This document shows, in pieces, positions 26,801-35,263 of a stretch of 64,000 bases of DNA. The DNA is taken from assembly GCA_036702975.1 (NCBI GenBank), contig DATNPX010000006.1, positions 248,001-312,000 on the forward strand. Direction: 5' to 3'. This DNA comes from DATNPX01 sp036702975. Lineage in GTDB: Bacteria > Cyanobacteriota > Vampirovibrionia > Obscuribacterales > Obscuribacteraceae. A program made the position numbers and the translations under genes. The first letter of the stretch is position 1. Every line of letters starts with the position of its first letter. A model generated the notes under the pieces. It was not told the origin of the DNA and searched no databases. It saw only the letters and a list, made by a program, of their open reading frames with translations.

Positions 26801-27500
26801 AGGCGGGTTGGTCTAGGACTGCAGCATCGATCCGAGCAAGCATCGGATCTTCGATGCCAGCTTCCTCGAAACCGCGTGAGCGGAGCAAGCAGGCATGGCA
26901 GTGGGAACACGGTGGGACAGTACCCGCATAACAGGTTGTGGTGTGGGAAAGTGCTTCGAAACACCCTGGAAGATTCTTTGCCAGAAGCACTGATTGCGCT
27001 TTGTTCATGCGCATCAAAGGCGCATATATAGAGATGCGGCTATCGAGCCCGCTGGTTAATGAGGCGCTCATTTTTTCCAGAAAGTCTTCTCTGCAATCCG
27101 GATAACCGCCGAAGTCTTCTTGTGAAACACCGATGACCAGATTCTTGCATCCAAGAACGTATGCCCGATTTGCAGCAACTGTTAAAAACAAAATGTTGCG
27201 ACCGGGGACGAAGGTTTTCTCCAGCCCGCCCGGCAGGTGCGCAGCCGAAGCGTATTGATCGAGTTCGCAGGCGGCATTAGTTAAAGGACTCAGTCCTGCA
27301 AATATTGGACCGAGATTGATCACTTCATGTCTGACGTCAGCCATTCGCGCTACGGTTTTTGCACTATCCAGTTCGTTGCGATGCCGTTGCCCGTAGTCAA
27401 ATGACAAAGCGAAGACGTTAGCGAACTGTTGTTTCGCCCAAAACAAGCAAGTAGTGCTGTCTTGCCCGCCGGAGAGGATAACTAAAGCGTTCTCGTTCAT
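26790..27500 (-). CDS. queC: 7-cyano-7-deazaguanine synthase QueC
   Basis: This 236-residue ATP-dependent enzyme converts 7-carboxy-7-deazaguanine and ammonia to preQ0. The PP-loop SGGQDSTT is at 10-17. The zinc-binding cysteines are in CYAGTVPPCSHCHACLLR near the C terminus. It is the first gene of the queuosine operon and has a short leader behind a TATAAT box at 27526-27531. No preQ1 riboswitch is recognisable in the leader. Confidence 0.96.
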   Translation of the reverse strand: MNENALVILSGGQDSTTCLFWAKQQFANVFALSFDYGQRHRNELDSAKTVARMADVRHEVINLGPIFAGLSPLTNAACELDQYASAAHLPGGLEKTFVPGRNILFLTVAANRAYVLGCKNLVIGVSQEDFGGYPDCREDFLEKMSASLTSGLDSRISIYAPLMRMNKAQSVLLAKNLPGCFEALSHTTTCYAGTVPPCSHCHACLLRSRGFEEAGIEDPMLARIDAAVLDQPAYAR

Positions 27501-27525
27501 GGTCCTATATCCAAAGTGATGCCAG

Positions 27526-27531
27526 ATTATA
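27526..27531 (-). promoter_or_regulatory. -10 box upstream of queC
   Basis: A perfect TATAAT on the minus strand, about 25 bases before the queC start. The -35 region is weak. The implied leader is only about 20 bases, with AGGA as ribosome site. Confidence 0.45.
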
Positions 27532-27701
27532 GCCGACGATTTGCATTTAGTACTTGAATTCCTGTCGTTTCACGCCGATATCTTCGTCAAATGTTCACAT
27601 CCGGGCTCAGTCTTAAAGAAATCTGCTCCAATTTTTAACATAAACGCTGGCCGCCAAGTGATTGTTGACCGGTGCATTTCGTGCTTGCGCCTTCCTGACA
27701 T

Positions 27702-27721
27702 TTTGATACCATGGTGTCAAA
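27702..27721. promoter_or_regulatory. Near-perfect 20-base palindrome before the GIY-YIG gene
   Basis: TTTGATACCATGGTGTCAAA reads almost the same on both strands, with one asymmetric pair in each half-site. It lies 21 bases before the GIY-YIG start and overlaps the expected promoter position, so it may be a regulator site. No regulator can be assigned. Confidence 0.35.
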
Positions 27722-27742
27722 TATAGTATCGGGTAATTTCAC

Positions 27743-28093
27743 TTGCGCTATTTCTCTTACTTAGTCGAATGTTCCAATGGTAGCCTGTATGCCGGTTGGA
27801 CGAATGACGTAGCGAAACGACTCGACCAGCACAATTCCGGAAAGGGAGCCAAATACACGCGCGCACTGCGCCCGGTGGTGTTGCGGGCGAGCTGGGAATT
27901 TGCCACAAAGAAAGAGGCTATGAGCCACGAGTGGCACATCAAACGACTTTCGCGTATCAACAAACTTCGCTTGATCGACGAGCAACGAGGCTGCAGCGAA
28001 TCCTTCCTGGAAGCTCAAGCGGAACCGTCTCCAACTGTCCCGCAACAGTCTCACCTGCTAAAAAATCACCAAAAAAAGAACCGCCCAAATTGA
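27743..28093 (+). CDS. GIY-YIG nuclease superfamily protein (UPF0213/YhbQ-like)
   Basis: This 116-residue protein has the small GIY-YIG domain: YLVECSNGSLYAGWTNDVAKRL near the N terminus (GIY variant YLV, YIG variant YAG), then HNSGKGAKYTRALRPVVL and EWHIKRLSR. Family members resemble endonucleases acting on branched or damaged DNA, but the role of the stand-alone UPF0213 group is not settled. The start appears to be TTG at 27743; no strong ribosome site is seen. The last 25 residues are low-complexity. The stop codon lies inside the terminator hairpin. Confidence 0.85.
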   Translation: MRYFSYLVECSNGSLYAGWTNDVAKRLDQHNSGKGAKYTRALRPVVLRASWEFATKKEAMSHEWHIKRLSRINKLRLIDEQRGCSESFLEAQAEPSPTVPQQSHLLKNHQKKNRPN

Positions 28094-28098
28094 GCGGT
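28071..28098 (-). terminator. Terminator between convergent genes
   Basis: ACCGC and GCGGT (28080-28084 and 28094-28098) form a short stem. On the minus strand it is followed by a run of seven T residues (A-run at 28071-28077), giving a rho-independent terminator for the Gly/Tyr-rich gene. The plus side is followed by TTTCTCTTTC and may serve the GIY-YIG gene. Confidence 0.55.
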
Positions 28099-28127
28099 CC
28101 TTTCTCTTTCGTCCCCGGAAAGACCGT

Positions 28128-28439
28128 TTAAAAGCCGCGTATCAAGCGTCCAAATGTGTTGATCATTCCTCCGTTTCCATATCCGCCGTAGCCGTAGGGG
28201 CTGCCGCCGTATCCACCGTAACCGTATGGGCCGCCGGCGAACATGGCCCGCTGTGCCCAAGGATTAACTCCTGAGCCGTATCCATAGCCGTAGGGACTTC
28301 TCCCATAGCCGCCGTAACCGCCGTAGCCCATATTTCCATAATGCCCCCAACAGTGGTGATGGTGATGAGCCAGGGCTGCTTGCGGTACTAGCGCTAGAGA
28401 GAAAAGCGCTACCAGTGGTAGTATCAATTGCCATTTCAT
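28128..28439 (-). CDS. Secreted Gly/Tyr-rich protein
   Basis: A 103-residue protein with a clear signal peptide (LILPLVALFSLALVPQAALA). The mature N terminus starts with five histidines and a cysteine (HHHHHCWGHYG). The rest is built of GYGG/YGYG/SPYGYGG repeats. Such proteins tend to be disordered or sticky and may sit in the envelope or bind metal; no specific function can be given. The ATG at 28439 is preferred because AGGAGG lies between it and an upstream in-frame TTG. Confidence 0.7.
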   Translation of the reverse strand: MKWQLILPLVALFSLALVPQAALAHHHHHCWGHYGNMGYGGYGGYGRSPYGYGYGSGVNPWAQRAMFAGGPYGYGGYGGSPYGYGGYGNGGMINTFGRLIRGF

Positions 28440-28639
28440 AAAAATTTGTGCCTCCTGCAACGGACTTCTAAAGCGCTCACTTGGTGTATTGACGAAGGCT
28501 TCTCGTATGAAGTCCTTAACGGACGGTGGTTTGCAGAGAGATTAATCTATACAAGGTTAGCCAGAGTCGACTTGTTTCGTGCTCAATACCGGCTGGATTT
28601 CGCTCGTAACTTATCGATTAGAATTAGACCAAATAAGCC

Positions 28640-30301
28640 GTGGAGAATTTGTGTAGTTTGCCGGCGGCTACAAATTTTAATCGAAGACGTCGTTGGTTAG
28701 CCCGATTTCGTAGCTCAGCAGGAGTTGAATCGACTGTGGAAAGCTCTCAAGAAGCTCTTCAACTGGACGAATTGCGTCCAAAGGCAGCGGAAGCTCAGCC
28801 AATTGGCTACACGATCTCTAGTTGGCTCTTTCAACGTGCGCTCGGAATCAGTTATCTGGCCGCTTTTCTATCAATGACATTCCAGATCATCGGTCTCATC
28901 GGACACGACGGTATTTTGCCTATTGATAGAGCGATCAATTATCTCCATGCTGCAAATGGCAACATGTTTGATCTTGGCAGCATCGCCTTTTTCAACTGCA
29001 GTGATTTTGCTTTGAATGCCCTATGTTGGAGCGGAGTCACGTTCTCGCTTTTGCTCATTGCCGGGGTATTGCCCGCGGTGTCTGCCGCGCTTTGTTGGCT
29101 GCTCTGGTTGTCCATCGTCAATATCGGTCAAGACTTTCTTTGCTTTCAGTGGGACATTCTTTTGCTTGAAGCCGGCTTTTTGACCATCTTCTTGGCACCG
29201 TGGGTGGTGCTAGACATACCGTTGCGCAAGAATAAGTGCCTGATGTTTGCAAAACCATATATGGTTGCAATTTGGATGTTTCAATGGCTGCTGTTCCGCC
29301 TTATGTTGGAATCCGGATTGTGCAAATTATTTAGCGGTGATGAGACGTGGCGAAATTTGACAGCGATGGCATATCACTATCACACGCAGCCGCTGCCAAC
29401 TCCGGTTGCCTGGCTGGCAGACAAACTTCCCGGTGTAGTATTAAAGTTCTCAACATTCAGTACTCTAGTTATCGAACTGCTGTGTCCGTTTTTTATTTTC
29501 GTCAAAAAACTGCGTTTGATTGCGGCATTTCCCCTGATGTCTTTGCAGCTTTTAGTTGCCTTAACTGGAAACTATGCCTATTTCAACCTGCTCACTTTCT
29601 CGCTTTGCTTCTTTCTGATTGACGATCGCTTGTGGATGAAGTTTTTGCGGTTTCTAAAAAGGAATTCCGAAGTCACCTATCAGAATCTGCAAGTGCAGCT
29701 TCCCCAAAAGATTGGCTCAATCGCTTGTTCTATGCTCATTCTTTGCTTCAGTGCCGAACAAGTTCTCGCTTCTTCAGTTGGGGTGCCAAGTTTTGTAAGC
29801 GACCTAAAAGCTGGGTTGAGAAACTACTATCTCTATAACGGCTACGGGCTGTTTGCGGTAATGACGACAGAGCGCAATGAGATCGTTCTCGAAGGCAGCA
29901 TGGATGGTCAGGAATGGAAACAGTACGAATTTAAATTTAAACCTGGAAATATTTTCATGCCACCGTGTATAGTGGCGCCAGGACAGCCGCGTCTTGATTG
30001 GCAGATGTGGTTTGCTGCTTTAGGAGATATATCACAAAGCCCCTGGTTTGGACATTTTGTTCTTAAGATATTTCAGAATTCTCCCGAAGTTCTTGGACTC
30101 TTAAAGGTCAATCCATTTCCTGATAGACCGCCGGCGATGCTTCGCGCCCGCCTTTACAAATACACCTTTAGCGATTGGAACGAACTGTTAAGAGATGGAC
30201 AGTGGTGGCATAGTGAATATAAAGGCGAGTTTTTGCCGGCCATAACGCGCGAAGGTGTGCTGCATCAGGACACACCGTTGAGTCCTGCGCGCAGAATTTA
30301 G
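28640..30301 (+). CDS. Lipase maturation factor (LMF1/LMF2)-like membrane protein
   Basis: This 553-residue multi-pass membrane protein matches the lipase maturation factor family: WLFQRALGISYLAAFLSM near 65-85, LCFQWDILLLEAGFLTIFLA near 185, and AYHYHTQPLPTPVAWLADK near 250. Further helices follow, and a soluble C-terminal part has QMWFAALGD and PPAMLRARLY. In animals LMF1 helps lipoprotein lipase fold in the ER; the bacterial role is unknown. The true start is uncertain: a GTG at 28640 gives a 55-residue charged leader, and GTG at 28733 is an alternative. The gene appears monocistronic. Confidence 0.8.
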   Translation: MENLCSLPAATNFNRRRRWLARFRSSAGVESTVESSQEALQLDELRPKAAEAQPIGYTISSWLFQRALGISYLAAFLSMTFQIIGLIGHDGILPIDRAINYLHAANGNMFDLGSIAFFNCSDFALNALCWSGVTFSLLLIAGVLPAVSAALCWLLWLSIVNIGQDFLCFQWDILLLEAGFLTIFLAPWVVLDIPLRKNKCLMFAKPYMVAIWMFQWLLFRLMLESGLCKLFSGDETWRNLTAMAYHYHTQPLPTPVAWLADKLPGVVLKFSTFSTLVIELLCPFFIFVKKLRLIAAFPLMSLQLLVALTGNYAYFNLLTFSLCFFLIDDRLWMKFLRFLKRNSEVTYQNLQVQLPQKIGSIACSMLILCFSAEQVLASSVGVPSFVSDLKAGLRNYYLYNGYGLFAVMTTERNEIVLEGSMDGQEWKQYEFKFKPGNIFMPPCIVAPGQPRLDWQMWFAALGDISQSPWFGHFVLKIFQNSPEVLGLLKVNPFPDRPPAMLRARLYKYTFSDWNELLRDGQWWHSEYKGEFLPAITREGVLHQDTPLSPARRI

Positions 30302-30479
30302 TATGAGCTCGATTAGAGCCTTAACCCTGGTCAGGCGACTAATACCCGTCCGAGTGATGTACAAATGCCTGGGGCTGTGTCTTAAAATTTCTTCTAAACT
30401 ATCGAATTTACGAGGTTTTCGGGTTTATCTGTCACTAAATTGCGGTAGATAGTATTTGGGGGAAGTTTGGGGTCTGAGC

Positions 30480-30806
30480 ATGTCCGAGCCATCTGCCGAC
30501 ATCCACGTTCAGGAGCGGCAAGAAACAGAGGTGAACTTGTGTCTGGCTGGCGCGCAGCTGGCCAAGAGTCACGGCGATTATCGCCGTTCTGAGAAGCTAT
30601 ATCGTCGCGCTATCAAGTGGGGCATCCAGCGTTGGGGCCGAAAGAGCGCGAATGTCGGTGTTATTCTTTTGGAGCTGCAGGAGCTGTATGAACTACAGGG
30701 ACTGACGGCGGAAGTCGAAAACCTTGACCATGAGATAGGTGCCGTTCTTCGCTCATACTTTTTCACCGCTCTTCGCAAGATGAATGCGATAGACAACGGC
30801 CGATAG
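30480..30806 (+). CDS. Small TPR-like protein
   Basis: A 108-residue cytoplasmic helical protein. One TPR-like pair is visible (LAGAQLAKSHGDYRRSEKLY, then VGVILLELQELYELQGLTAE), as in proteins of the NB-ARC/kinesin-light-chain TPR type. It has no signal or membrane segment. The ATG at 30480 fits better than the open frame upstream. It lies 18 bases before a LuxR-type response regulator, so the two are probably co-transcribed with the S53 protease downstream. It may be a partner or sensor adaptor for the regulator. Confidence 0.6.
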   Translation: MSEPSADIHVQERQETEVNLCLAGAQLAKSHGDYRRSEKLYRRAIKWGIQRWGRKSANVGVILLELQELYELQGLTAEVENLDHEIGAVLRSYFFTALRKMNAIDNGR

Positions 30807-30824
30807 CCCCAGGTAACCAACCAA

Positions 30825-31529
30825 ATGTCTGAACTTTCTATTCAACCGCCCGAAAAACGCACCCCTACTGTCGCTATATTCAATAGCAGCGCTATCGTGT
30901 GCAAGGGAATGGAGTTCGTCGTCCAGTCGATTGAAAATCTGCAGTTAGTTGGAACTGCGACCAGCACTGTCAATGCACTTGCTCTCGTGCGCCGAGAAAA
31001 TCCTGATCTGGTGATAACAGATGTTAGTTCGCCAGCACTCGATGGCATTCTCATTACTCAGACCATTAAAGACCAGTTGCCGTCTATCAAAGTCTTGATT
31101 CTCACGTCGGTAGCCGATGACGAACATATTTTCGAAGCTTTGTGGGCTGGCGCGGACGGATACTGTCTCAACGACGCGTCGGCCGAAAAGGTCAAAAACG
31201 CTGTCCAGAGCGTTCTTGGCGGTGCCATGTGGTTAGATTCGTCGATTGTACCCAGTATCAGGAAAGGCGCCTCCGACCTGGGAGACTCTGGTTTGGCTAA
31301 ACAATCGATTAACCTTCGTATCGATGAAGACCTGGCTGGTTTAACTGGTCGAGAGATCGAGGTTTTGGGTCTTGTCGCCCTCGGTTACAGCAATAGCCGC
31401 ATCGCTACTGAGCTCTCTATTTCGTTTGAGACTGTGAAAACTCATATCCGCCACATCATGAGAAAGCTGGCGGTTACAGACCGTACACAAGCAGCAGTAT
31501 TGGCGCTTAAGCGCCGTATCGTCCAGTGA
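30825..31529 (+). CDS. NarL/LuxR-type regulator with degenerate receiver domain
   Basis: This 234-residue protein has an N-terminal receiver domain (about 14-130) and a C-terminal LuxR helix-turn-helix (about 165-230: LTGREIEVLGLVALGYSNSRIA, then ISFETVKTHIRHIMRKL). The phospho-acceptor Asp 66 is present in VITDVSSP. However, the usual acidic pair after the first strand is replaced by Asn-Ser (FNSSA, 19-23), and the conserved Lys of the last loop is Asn 116 (GYCLNDAS). Phosphorylation by a standard histidine kinase is therefore doubtful, and none is encoded nearby. AGGTAA precedes the ATG. It may control the adjacent S53 protease gene. Confidence 0.88.
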   Translation: MSELSIQPPEKRTPTVAIFNSSAIVCKGMEFVVQSIENLQLVGTATSTVNALALVRRENPDLVITDVSSPALDGILITQTIKDQLPSIKVLILTSVADDEHIFEALWAGADGYCLNDASAEKVKNAVQSVLGGAMWLDSSIVPSIRKGASDLGDSGLAKQSINLRIDEDLAGLTGREIEVLGLVALGYSNSRIATELSISFETVKTHIRHIMRKLAVTDRTQAAVLALKRRIVQ

Positions 31530-31686
31530 ACGCCAGTTGGCTGTTGAAATTCCGGTTCCGGTCACTCAAAGTTCGCAAAAGGCCTGTCTGGTCAGCATTT
31601 GCGATTTAAACTTCTGTCGTACTTCCCCCAATGACGGTCGCTGGCATAGCCCATATGCTGACTGGTGTAGTTTGGGGCAATTGTGC

Positions 31687-34215
31687 ATGGGCGCAAGCGA
31701 GATTTCGAAAGCGACTAATGTGGAGCATTCCCCTACGCTGACCGACGCTAGCACGAAATTCCACACCTCACTGGCGTTAGCCACTTCGCTTGTGACCGAC
31801 CAAACAGTAGTTGCATGCAATGGCGACTCCAATGTGGCCCCTGATTCGAATTCTGCAAGCCCACCGTCAAGCAAAGACAGTGCGGAGTCGACAGGTGCAA
31901 ACAAAATTGGAATGACAGGATTTCTCGGTGCAGTTGAGAGGGTCGGAATTACAACGGCTTCCGGCGCTGTGCAGAGCGCTCCCGGGCTTTGGCACGAGGT
32001 GCAAAGAGAATGGGAACACCCGATGGAATTTGTGAAAACTGTGGCCTCAACAGCGGCCATAGGTTCGGCGCTTCGGGTTGCCCTGCCGGAGATGGGACCA
32101 GTTGGCAAAACAGCAAATATAGCAATGACGCTTCTGTTTCTGGGCGAGTCGATTCCTGGCTTTGCTAGCGCCTACAAGACTGGACTGAAAGCCAATACCT
32201 GGGATGATCTGCTGTTCAAATCCGGGCGTCAGTGGGGTGATTCGGCTGGGCGAATAGGTGTAAACCTCGGTGAGGGCTATGTAGGAGCAAAAATCGGTGC
32301 TGCCACTACCGGGCGAATATTAGAAAGCGAACGTTTCGATAACTTTGCCGATTGGAAGCAGGAGAAATGGGATGCCGGAACGGATCTGGCAAAACGGCTG
32401 CTGCTCCGTGATACTTCGATCCCGACCGCGACCTCCGTGAGCCTGAAACCAAACTTCGTCGTGCAAGGTGATAGAGCTATTTTGATGGACACCGCCAGCG
32501 AAAAGGCGTCACGTAGTCTGATCGGTCCAAATGACGCAGATGCTCGTATGGACGCCACTATTATGCTTAAGAGCCGCGCGTCGGCACTAAAAATGGACCG
32601 CTACCTGGTTCGCAAGGCGGCAGGAAGAGCGCCGACTTTGACTGATGAAAACGACGCCTTTACCAAGCAATTCGGGGCAAAACCGGAATCGTTGCAGGGT
32701 GTTAAAAGCTTTGCAAAAGAGCACAATTTAGACGTCGAGGAAGCCGACCTGCGCTCAGGTAAGGTGTTCCTAACCGGTAAAACCTCTGATTTCCAGAAAG
32801 CATTTCAAGTCGAAGTGAATCAATATCAGGATGCACAGGGCATCAATCATACGGGACACGATAGACCAGCGAGTGTGCCGGCCCGCTTTGCTGACGACAT
32901 TCAGGCAATTTTCATGGACGAATTGCCAACCGCTAAACCAAATCGCGTTCTTTATAAGATGGGTGAGGATGGAAAGTTGCTGGACGGCGAAGGTAAGCCT
33001 GTGCGGCAAACCAATGCGGAAGATCCGGATGCCAACTTTATAAAACAAGGTGGCTATCTTGCTACCGAAATTGCTCGGGCGCAGAACATACCGCTAGAGA
33101 CCGGGGGCAAGGGTCAACACGGCGGATTCATCAGTCTCAGCGGCGGCATAGACCTTGCCGACTACAACAAGTTCTTTCCCGACCATAACTTAGAACAACC
33201 GAATCCGCTCAGGATTGTGGAAGTCGACGGGGCTAAAAATTCGCCCAATAGCCAGTCTGGTGGCGATACCGAAAATGTGCTTGATGCCGTGCAGATGCAA
33301 TCGGTGGCACCAAAAGCAAATATAGATATGATATTAGGCAAAAACTCAGACCAAGGATTGGTCGGTGTTTTCGTGCGCGGCATATTCCCCCGATTTGGTG
33401 AGGCGCAAAAATCAGTCATAAGTGCCAGCTGGGGATTGGCTGAAGGTAGTCAGACGTCTCAGGTAGTAAATACGCTTGGACTTCAATTTAGAATGGCGAA
33501 CATTCGCGGAGTGCAAGTTTTTGCAGGCGCTGGTGACAATGGGGCACGAGCCAATACGCAATTCTATCAACCTGAATATCCGGCATCTGATCCAAATGTT
33601 ACTGGTGTCGGTGGTTTGCGAATGATCTTGAATCCGGCGGGAAAGTTAGCCGGTGTCACTGCATGGGACGAGGGCGAACACAGCTCTACTGGTGGTGGCA
33701 TCAGCAAGATCTTCTCAGTGCCGTGGTGGCAGCGACGGCTCAACTTGCCATTGAACATAGATACGAACAGACCAGGACGCGCGGTGCCTGATATTTCCAC
33801 CGATGCTGCGAAAGCTACTGGTTATCCTGTACGCGTCAATGGACAGAATTACGTTATTGGAGGCACTAGCGCTGGTGCCCCTCTTTATGGGGGCATGATG
33901 TTGAACATTAACGCCGAATTGGCAGCATTTGGAATACAACCTGTGACGCCACTCAATCCATGGATGTACGCCCGCGCCAATGACAAAACAATCTTCCACG
34001 ACGTTGTCACCGGGGGCAATCATGGGTATCAGGCAGGTGATGGCTGGGATGCTGTCACTGGCCTTGGCTGGGTGGATGGAACTGCTATGCGCGATGCAAT
34101 GCGGGCTAATCAAACAGCGCGAGTGATGACACCCTTGATTCCGCTATTCTTACCCGGTAGCGCAACGTCAGAGTCTTCACATAACAGCGAACCAGAGACT
34201 CCTGTGCTACACTAG
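31687..34215 (+). CDS. Sedolisin (S53, kumamolisin-like) serine-carboxyl protease
   Basis: The product has 842 residues from the ATG at 31687. The frame is open further up to a TTG at 31537, seven bases after the regulator's stop, so the start is uncertain. The first 240 residues are Ser/Thr-rich and helical and have no counterpart I recognise. A pro-kumamolisin domain (about 290-400) follows, then the catalytic domain. The acid pair is Glu 529/Asp 533 (TENVLDAVQ), the oxyanion region is SASWGLAEG, the nucleophile is Ser 728 in GGTSAGAPLYG, and the calcium region is HDVVTGGN. All catalytic residues are present. The protease would work in acidic surroundings. No clear signal peptide is seen. 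Confidence 0.9.
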   Translation: MGASEISKATNVEHSPTLTDASTKFHTSLALATSLVTDQTVVACNGDSNVAPDSNSASPPSSKDSAESTGANKIGMTGFLGAVERVGITTASGAVQSAPGLWHEVQREWEHPMEFVKTVASTAAIGSALRVALPEMGPVGKTANIAMTLLFLGESIPGFASAYKTGLKANTWDDLLFKSGRQWGDSAGRIGVNLGEGYVGAKIGAATTGRILESERFDNFADWKQEKWDAGTDLAKRLLLRDTSIPTATSVSLKPNFVVQGDRAILMDTASEKASRSLIGPNDADARMDATIMLKSRASALKMDRYLVRKAAGRAPTLTDENDAFTKQFGAKPESLQGVKSFAKEHNLDVEEADLRSGKVFLTGKTSDFQKAFQVEVNQYQDAQGINHTGHDRPASVPARFADDIQAIFMDELPTAKPNRVLYKMGEDGKLLDGEGKPVRQTNAEDPDANFIKQGGYLATEIARAQNIPLETGGKGQHGGFISLSGGIDLADYNKFFPDHNLEQPNPLRIVEVDGAKNSPNSQSGGDTENVLDAVQMQSVAPKANIDMILGKNSDQGLVGVFVRGIFPRFGEAQKSVISASWGLAEGSQTSQVVNTLGLQFRMANIRGVQVFAGAGDNGARANTQFYQPEYPASDPNVTGVGGLRMILNPAGKLAGVTAWDEGEHSSTGGGISKIFSVPWWQRRLNLPLNIDTNRPGRAVPDISTDAAKATGYPVRVNGQNYVIGGTSAGAPLYGGMMLNINAELAAFGIQPVTPLNPWMYARANDKTIFHDVVTGGNHGYQAGDGWDAVTGLGWVDGTAMRDAMRANQTARVMTPLIPLFLPGSATSESSHNSEPETPVLH

Positions 34216-34371
34216 GAGCCCGGTTTCGAGATCGTCACTTCTATCCGACAGCTGTTTGTCGTTACTGAACCCCGTCAATCAACAATGAGAAAGCTTTGCG
34301 GTTTATGAGCTCGAGTTTGCTAGAGCAATAAATTTGGTGCAAAATTTGGCTTTTCGGATATCATAGACAAT

Positions 34372-34377
34372 TATAAT
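34372..34377 (+). promoter_or_regulatory. -10 box upstream of the single-domain response regulator
   Basis: A perfect TATAAT, 55 bases before the ATG at 34433. It is flanked by GACAAT and ATTGTC arms, which could form an operator-like inverted repeat. The -35 region is poor (TTGGCT at about 20 bases spacing). Confidence 0.4.
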
Positions 34378-34432
34378 TGGCGATTGTCCACTGTTCAGCT
34401 CGAAAATTCCGGCAAAGATCTAAAAGTGAACT

Positions 34433-34852
34433 ATGGATGCAAGCGAAGCCACCATTGACAGCACATATGCGGAGCGGAAGCCTCTTGTTCTTGTAGTCGA
34501 CGACGACTCTGTTCACCATCGTCTTTTTCGCTTGATAGCAGATCGGCTCAATGTTACAGCTAAGCTCGTGTCTTCCAGCGAGGAAGCCTTAAGGGCGTTA
34601 GATGCGGAAACATTCGATCTCATTCTCATGGATTGCCGGATGCCTGGGATTGATGGGTATGAGTGTACAGAGCGAATTCGTAAATTGGAGAATGCTCATA
34701 AAGATATACCGATCATTGCTGTAACCGCGTGTGTTCTGCCCGGAGACCGAGAAAAGTGTATGGATTCCGGAATGAATGATTTTCTCGGAAAGCCGTTTAC
34801 GCTGGAAGAACTGAATGCAAAGATCAATCAATGGTTACCTCAAATTGCCTAG
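34433..34852 (+). CDS. Single-domain response regulator (CheY-like)
   Basis: A 139-residue stand-alone receiver. All canonical residues are present: the acidic cluster in LVVDDDS near 20-25, the acceptor Asp in LILMDCRMPG near 67, Thr in AVTA near 99, and Lys in LGKPFT near 121. The helix after the first strand resembles receivers attached to hybrid kinases. No output domain follows, so it would act by protein contact or in a phosphorelay. No cognate kinase is nearby. The XRE gene follows after 56 bases. Confidence 0.92.
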   Translation: MDASEATIDSTYAERKPLVLVVDDDSVHHRLFRLIADRLNVTAKLVSSSEEALRALDAETFDLILMDCRMPGIDGYECTERIRKLENAHKDIPIIAVTACVLPGDREKCMDSGMNDFLGKPFTLEELNAKINQWLPQIA

Positions 34853-34908
34853 TCTGTAGAAACTTTTTCCGTTTATTTTCGACGAAATTCCAGTTAAGGA
34901 GGTCGAGC

Positions 34909-35154
34909 ATGGTTTCAAAACAGAACAGAAAAATTTTGCGGAATCTCGGTGCCAAGATCCACGAAGAACGCCTTGCTAAGGGCTATTCACAGAGTGAACT
35001 CGCCGAAAAAACCGGTTTAAGCCGGTATTATATCGGCAGTATCGAGCATGGTTCGAAAAATATATCCCTATCTGTGTTCCGCGATATCGCGAGAGCCTTG
35101 CACGGTAAGCCTTGGCGCTGGTTGAAGGAAGCTGAAGCGATAGACGCAGCTTAA
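34909..35154 (+). CDS. XRE-family helix-turn-helix regulator
   Basis: This 81-residue protein is essentially one Cro/CI-type helix-turn-helix domain (IHEERLAKGYSQSELAEKTG, then LSRYYIGSIEHG) with a short helical end (WRWLKEAEAID). AAGGAGG at 34896-34902 fixes the start at 34909 rather than an earlier codon of the same frame. No ligand or dimer domain is attached. It lies downstream of the single-domain receiver and may be co-transcribed with it. Target genes are unknown. Confidence 0.88.
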   Translation: MVSKQNRKILRNLGAKIHEERLAKGYSQSELAEKTGLSRYYIGSIEHGSKNISLSVFRDIARALHGKPWRWLKEAEAIDAA

Positions 35155-35263
35155 AGCGGCGTTTTCATTACTAGATGATACAAGGCCAAATCAAAGTGGT
35201 GCATCGTTTACACTGCTCTACTTCCCTGCTTTGTGTCATACAGATTGATTTCTTAGCGATCTA

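Noticed and set aside
27501..27560. preQ1 riboswitch upstream of queC
   Set aside because: The leader after the TATAAT box is too short and lacks the aptamer's conserved stem and A-rich tail.
31566..32108. Minus-strand open frame of 180 codons opposite the S53 gene start
   Set aside because: It has no ribosome site and no family resemblance. It overlaps the N-terminal part of the protease frame, though that part is itself poorly characterised.
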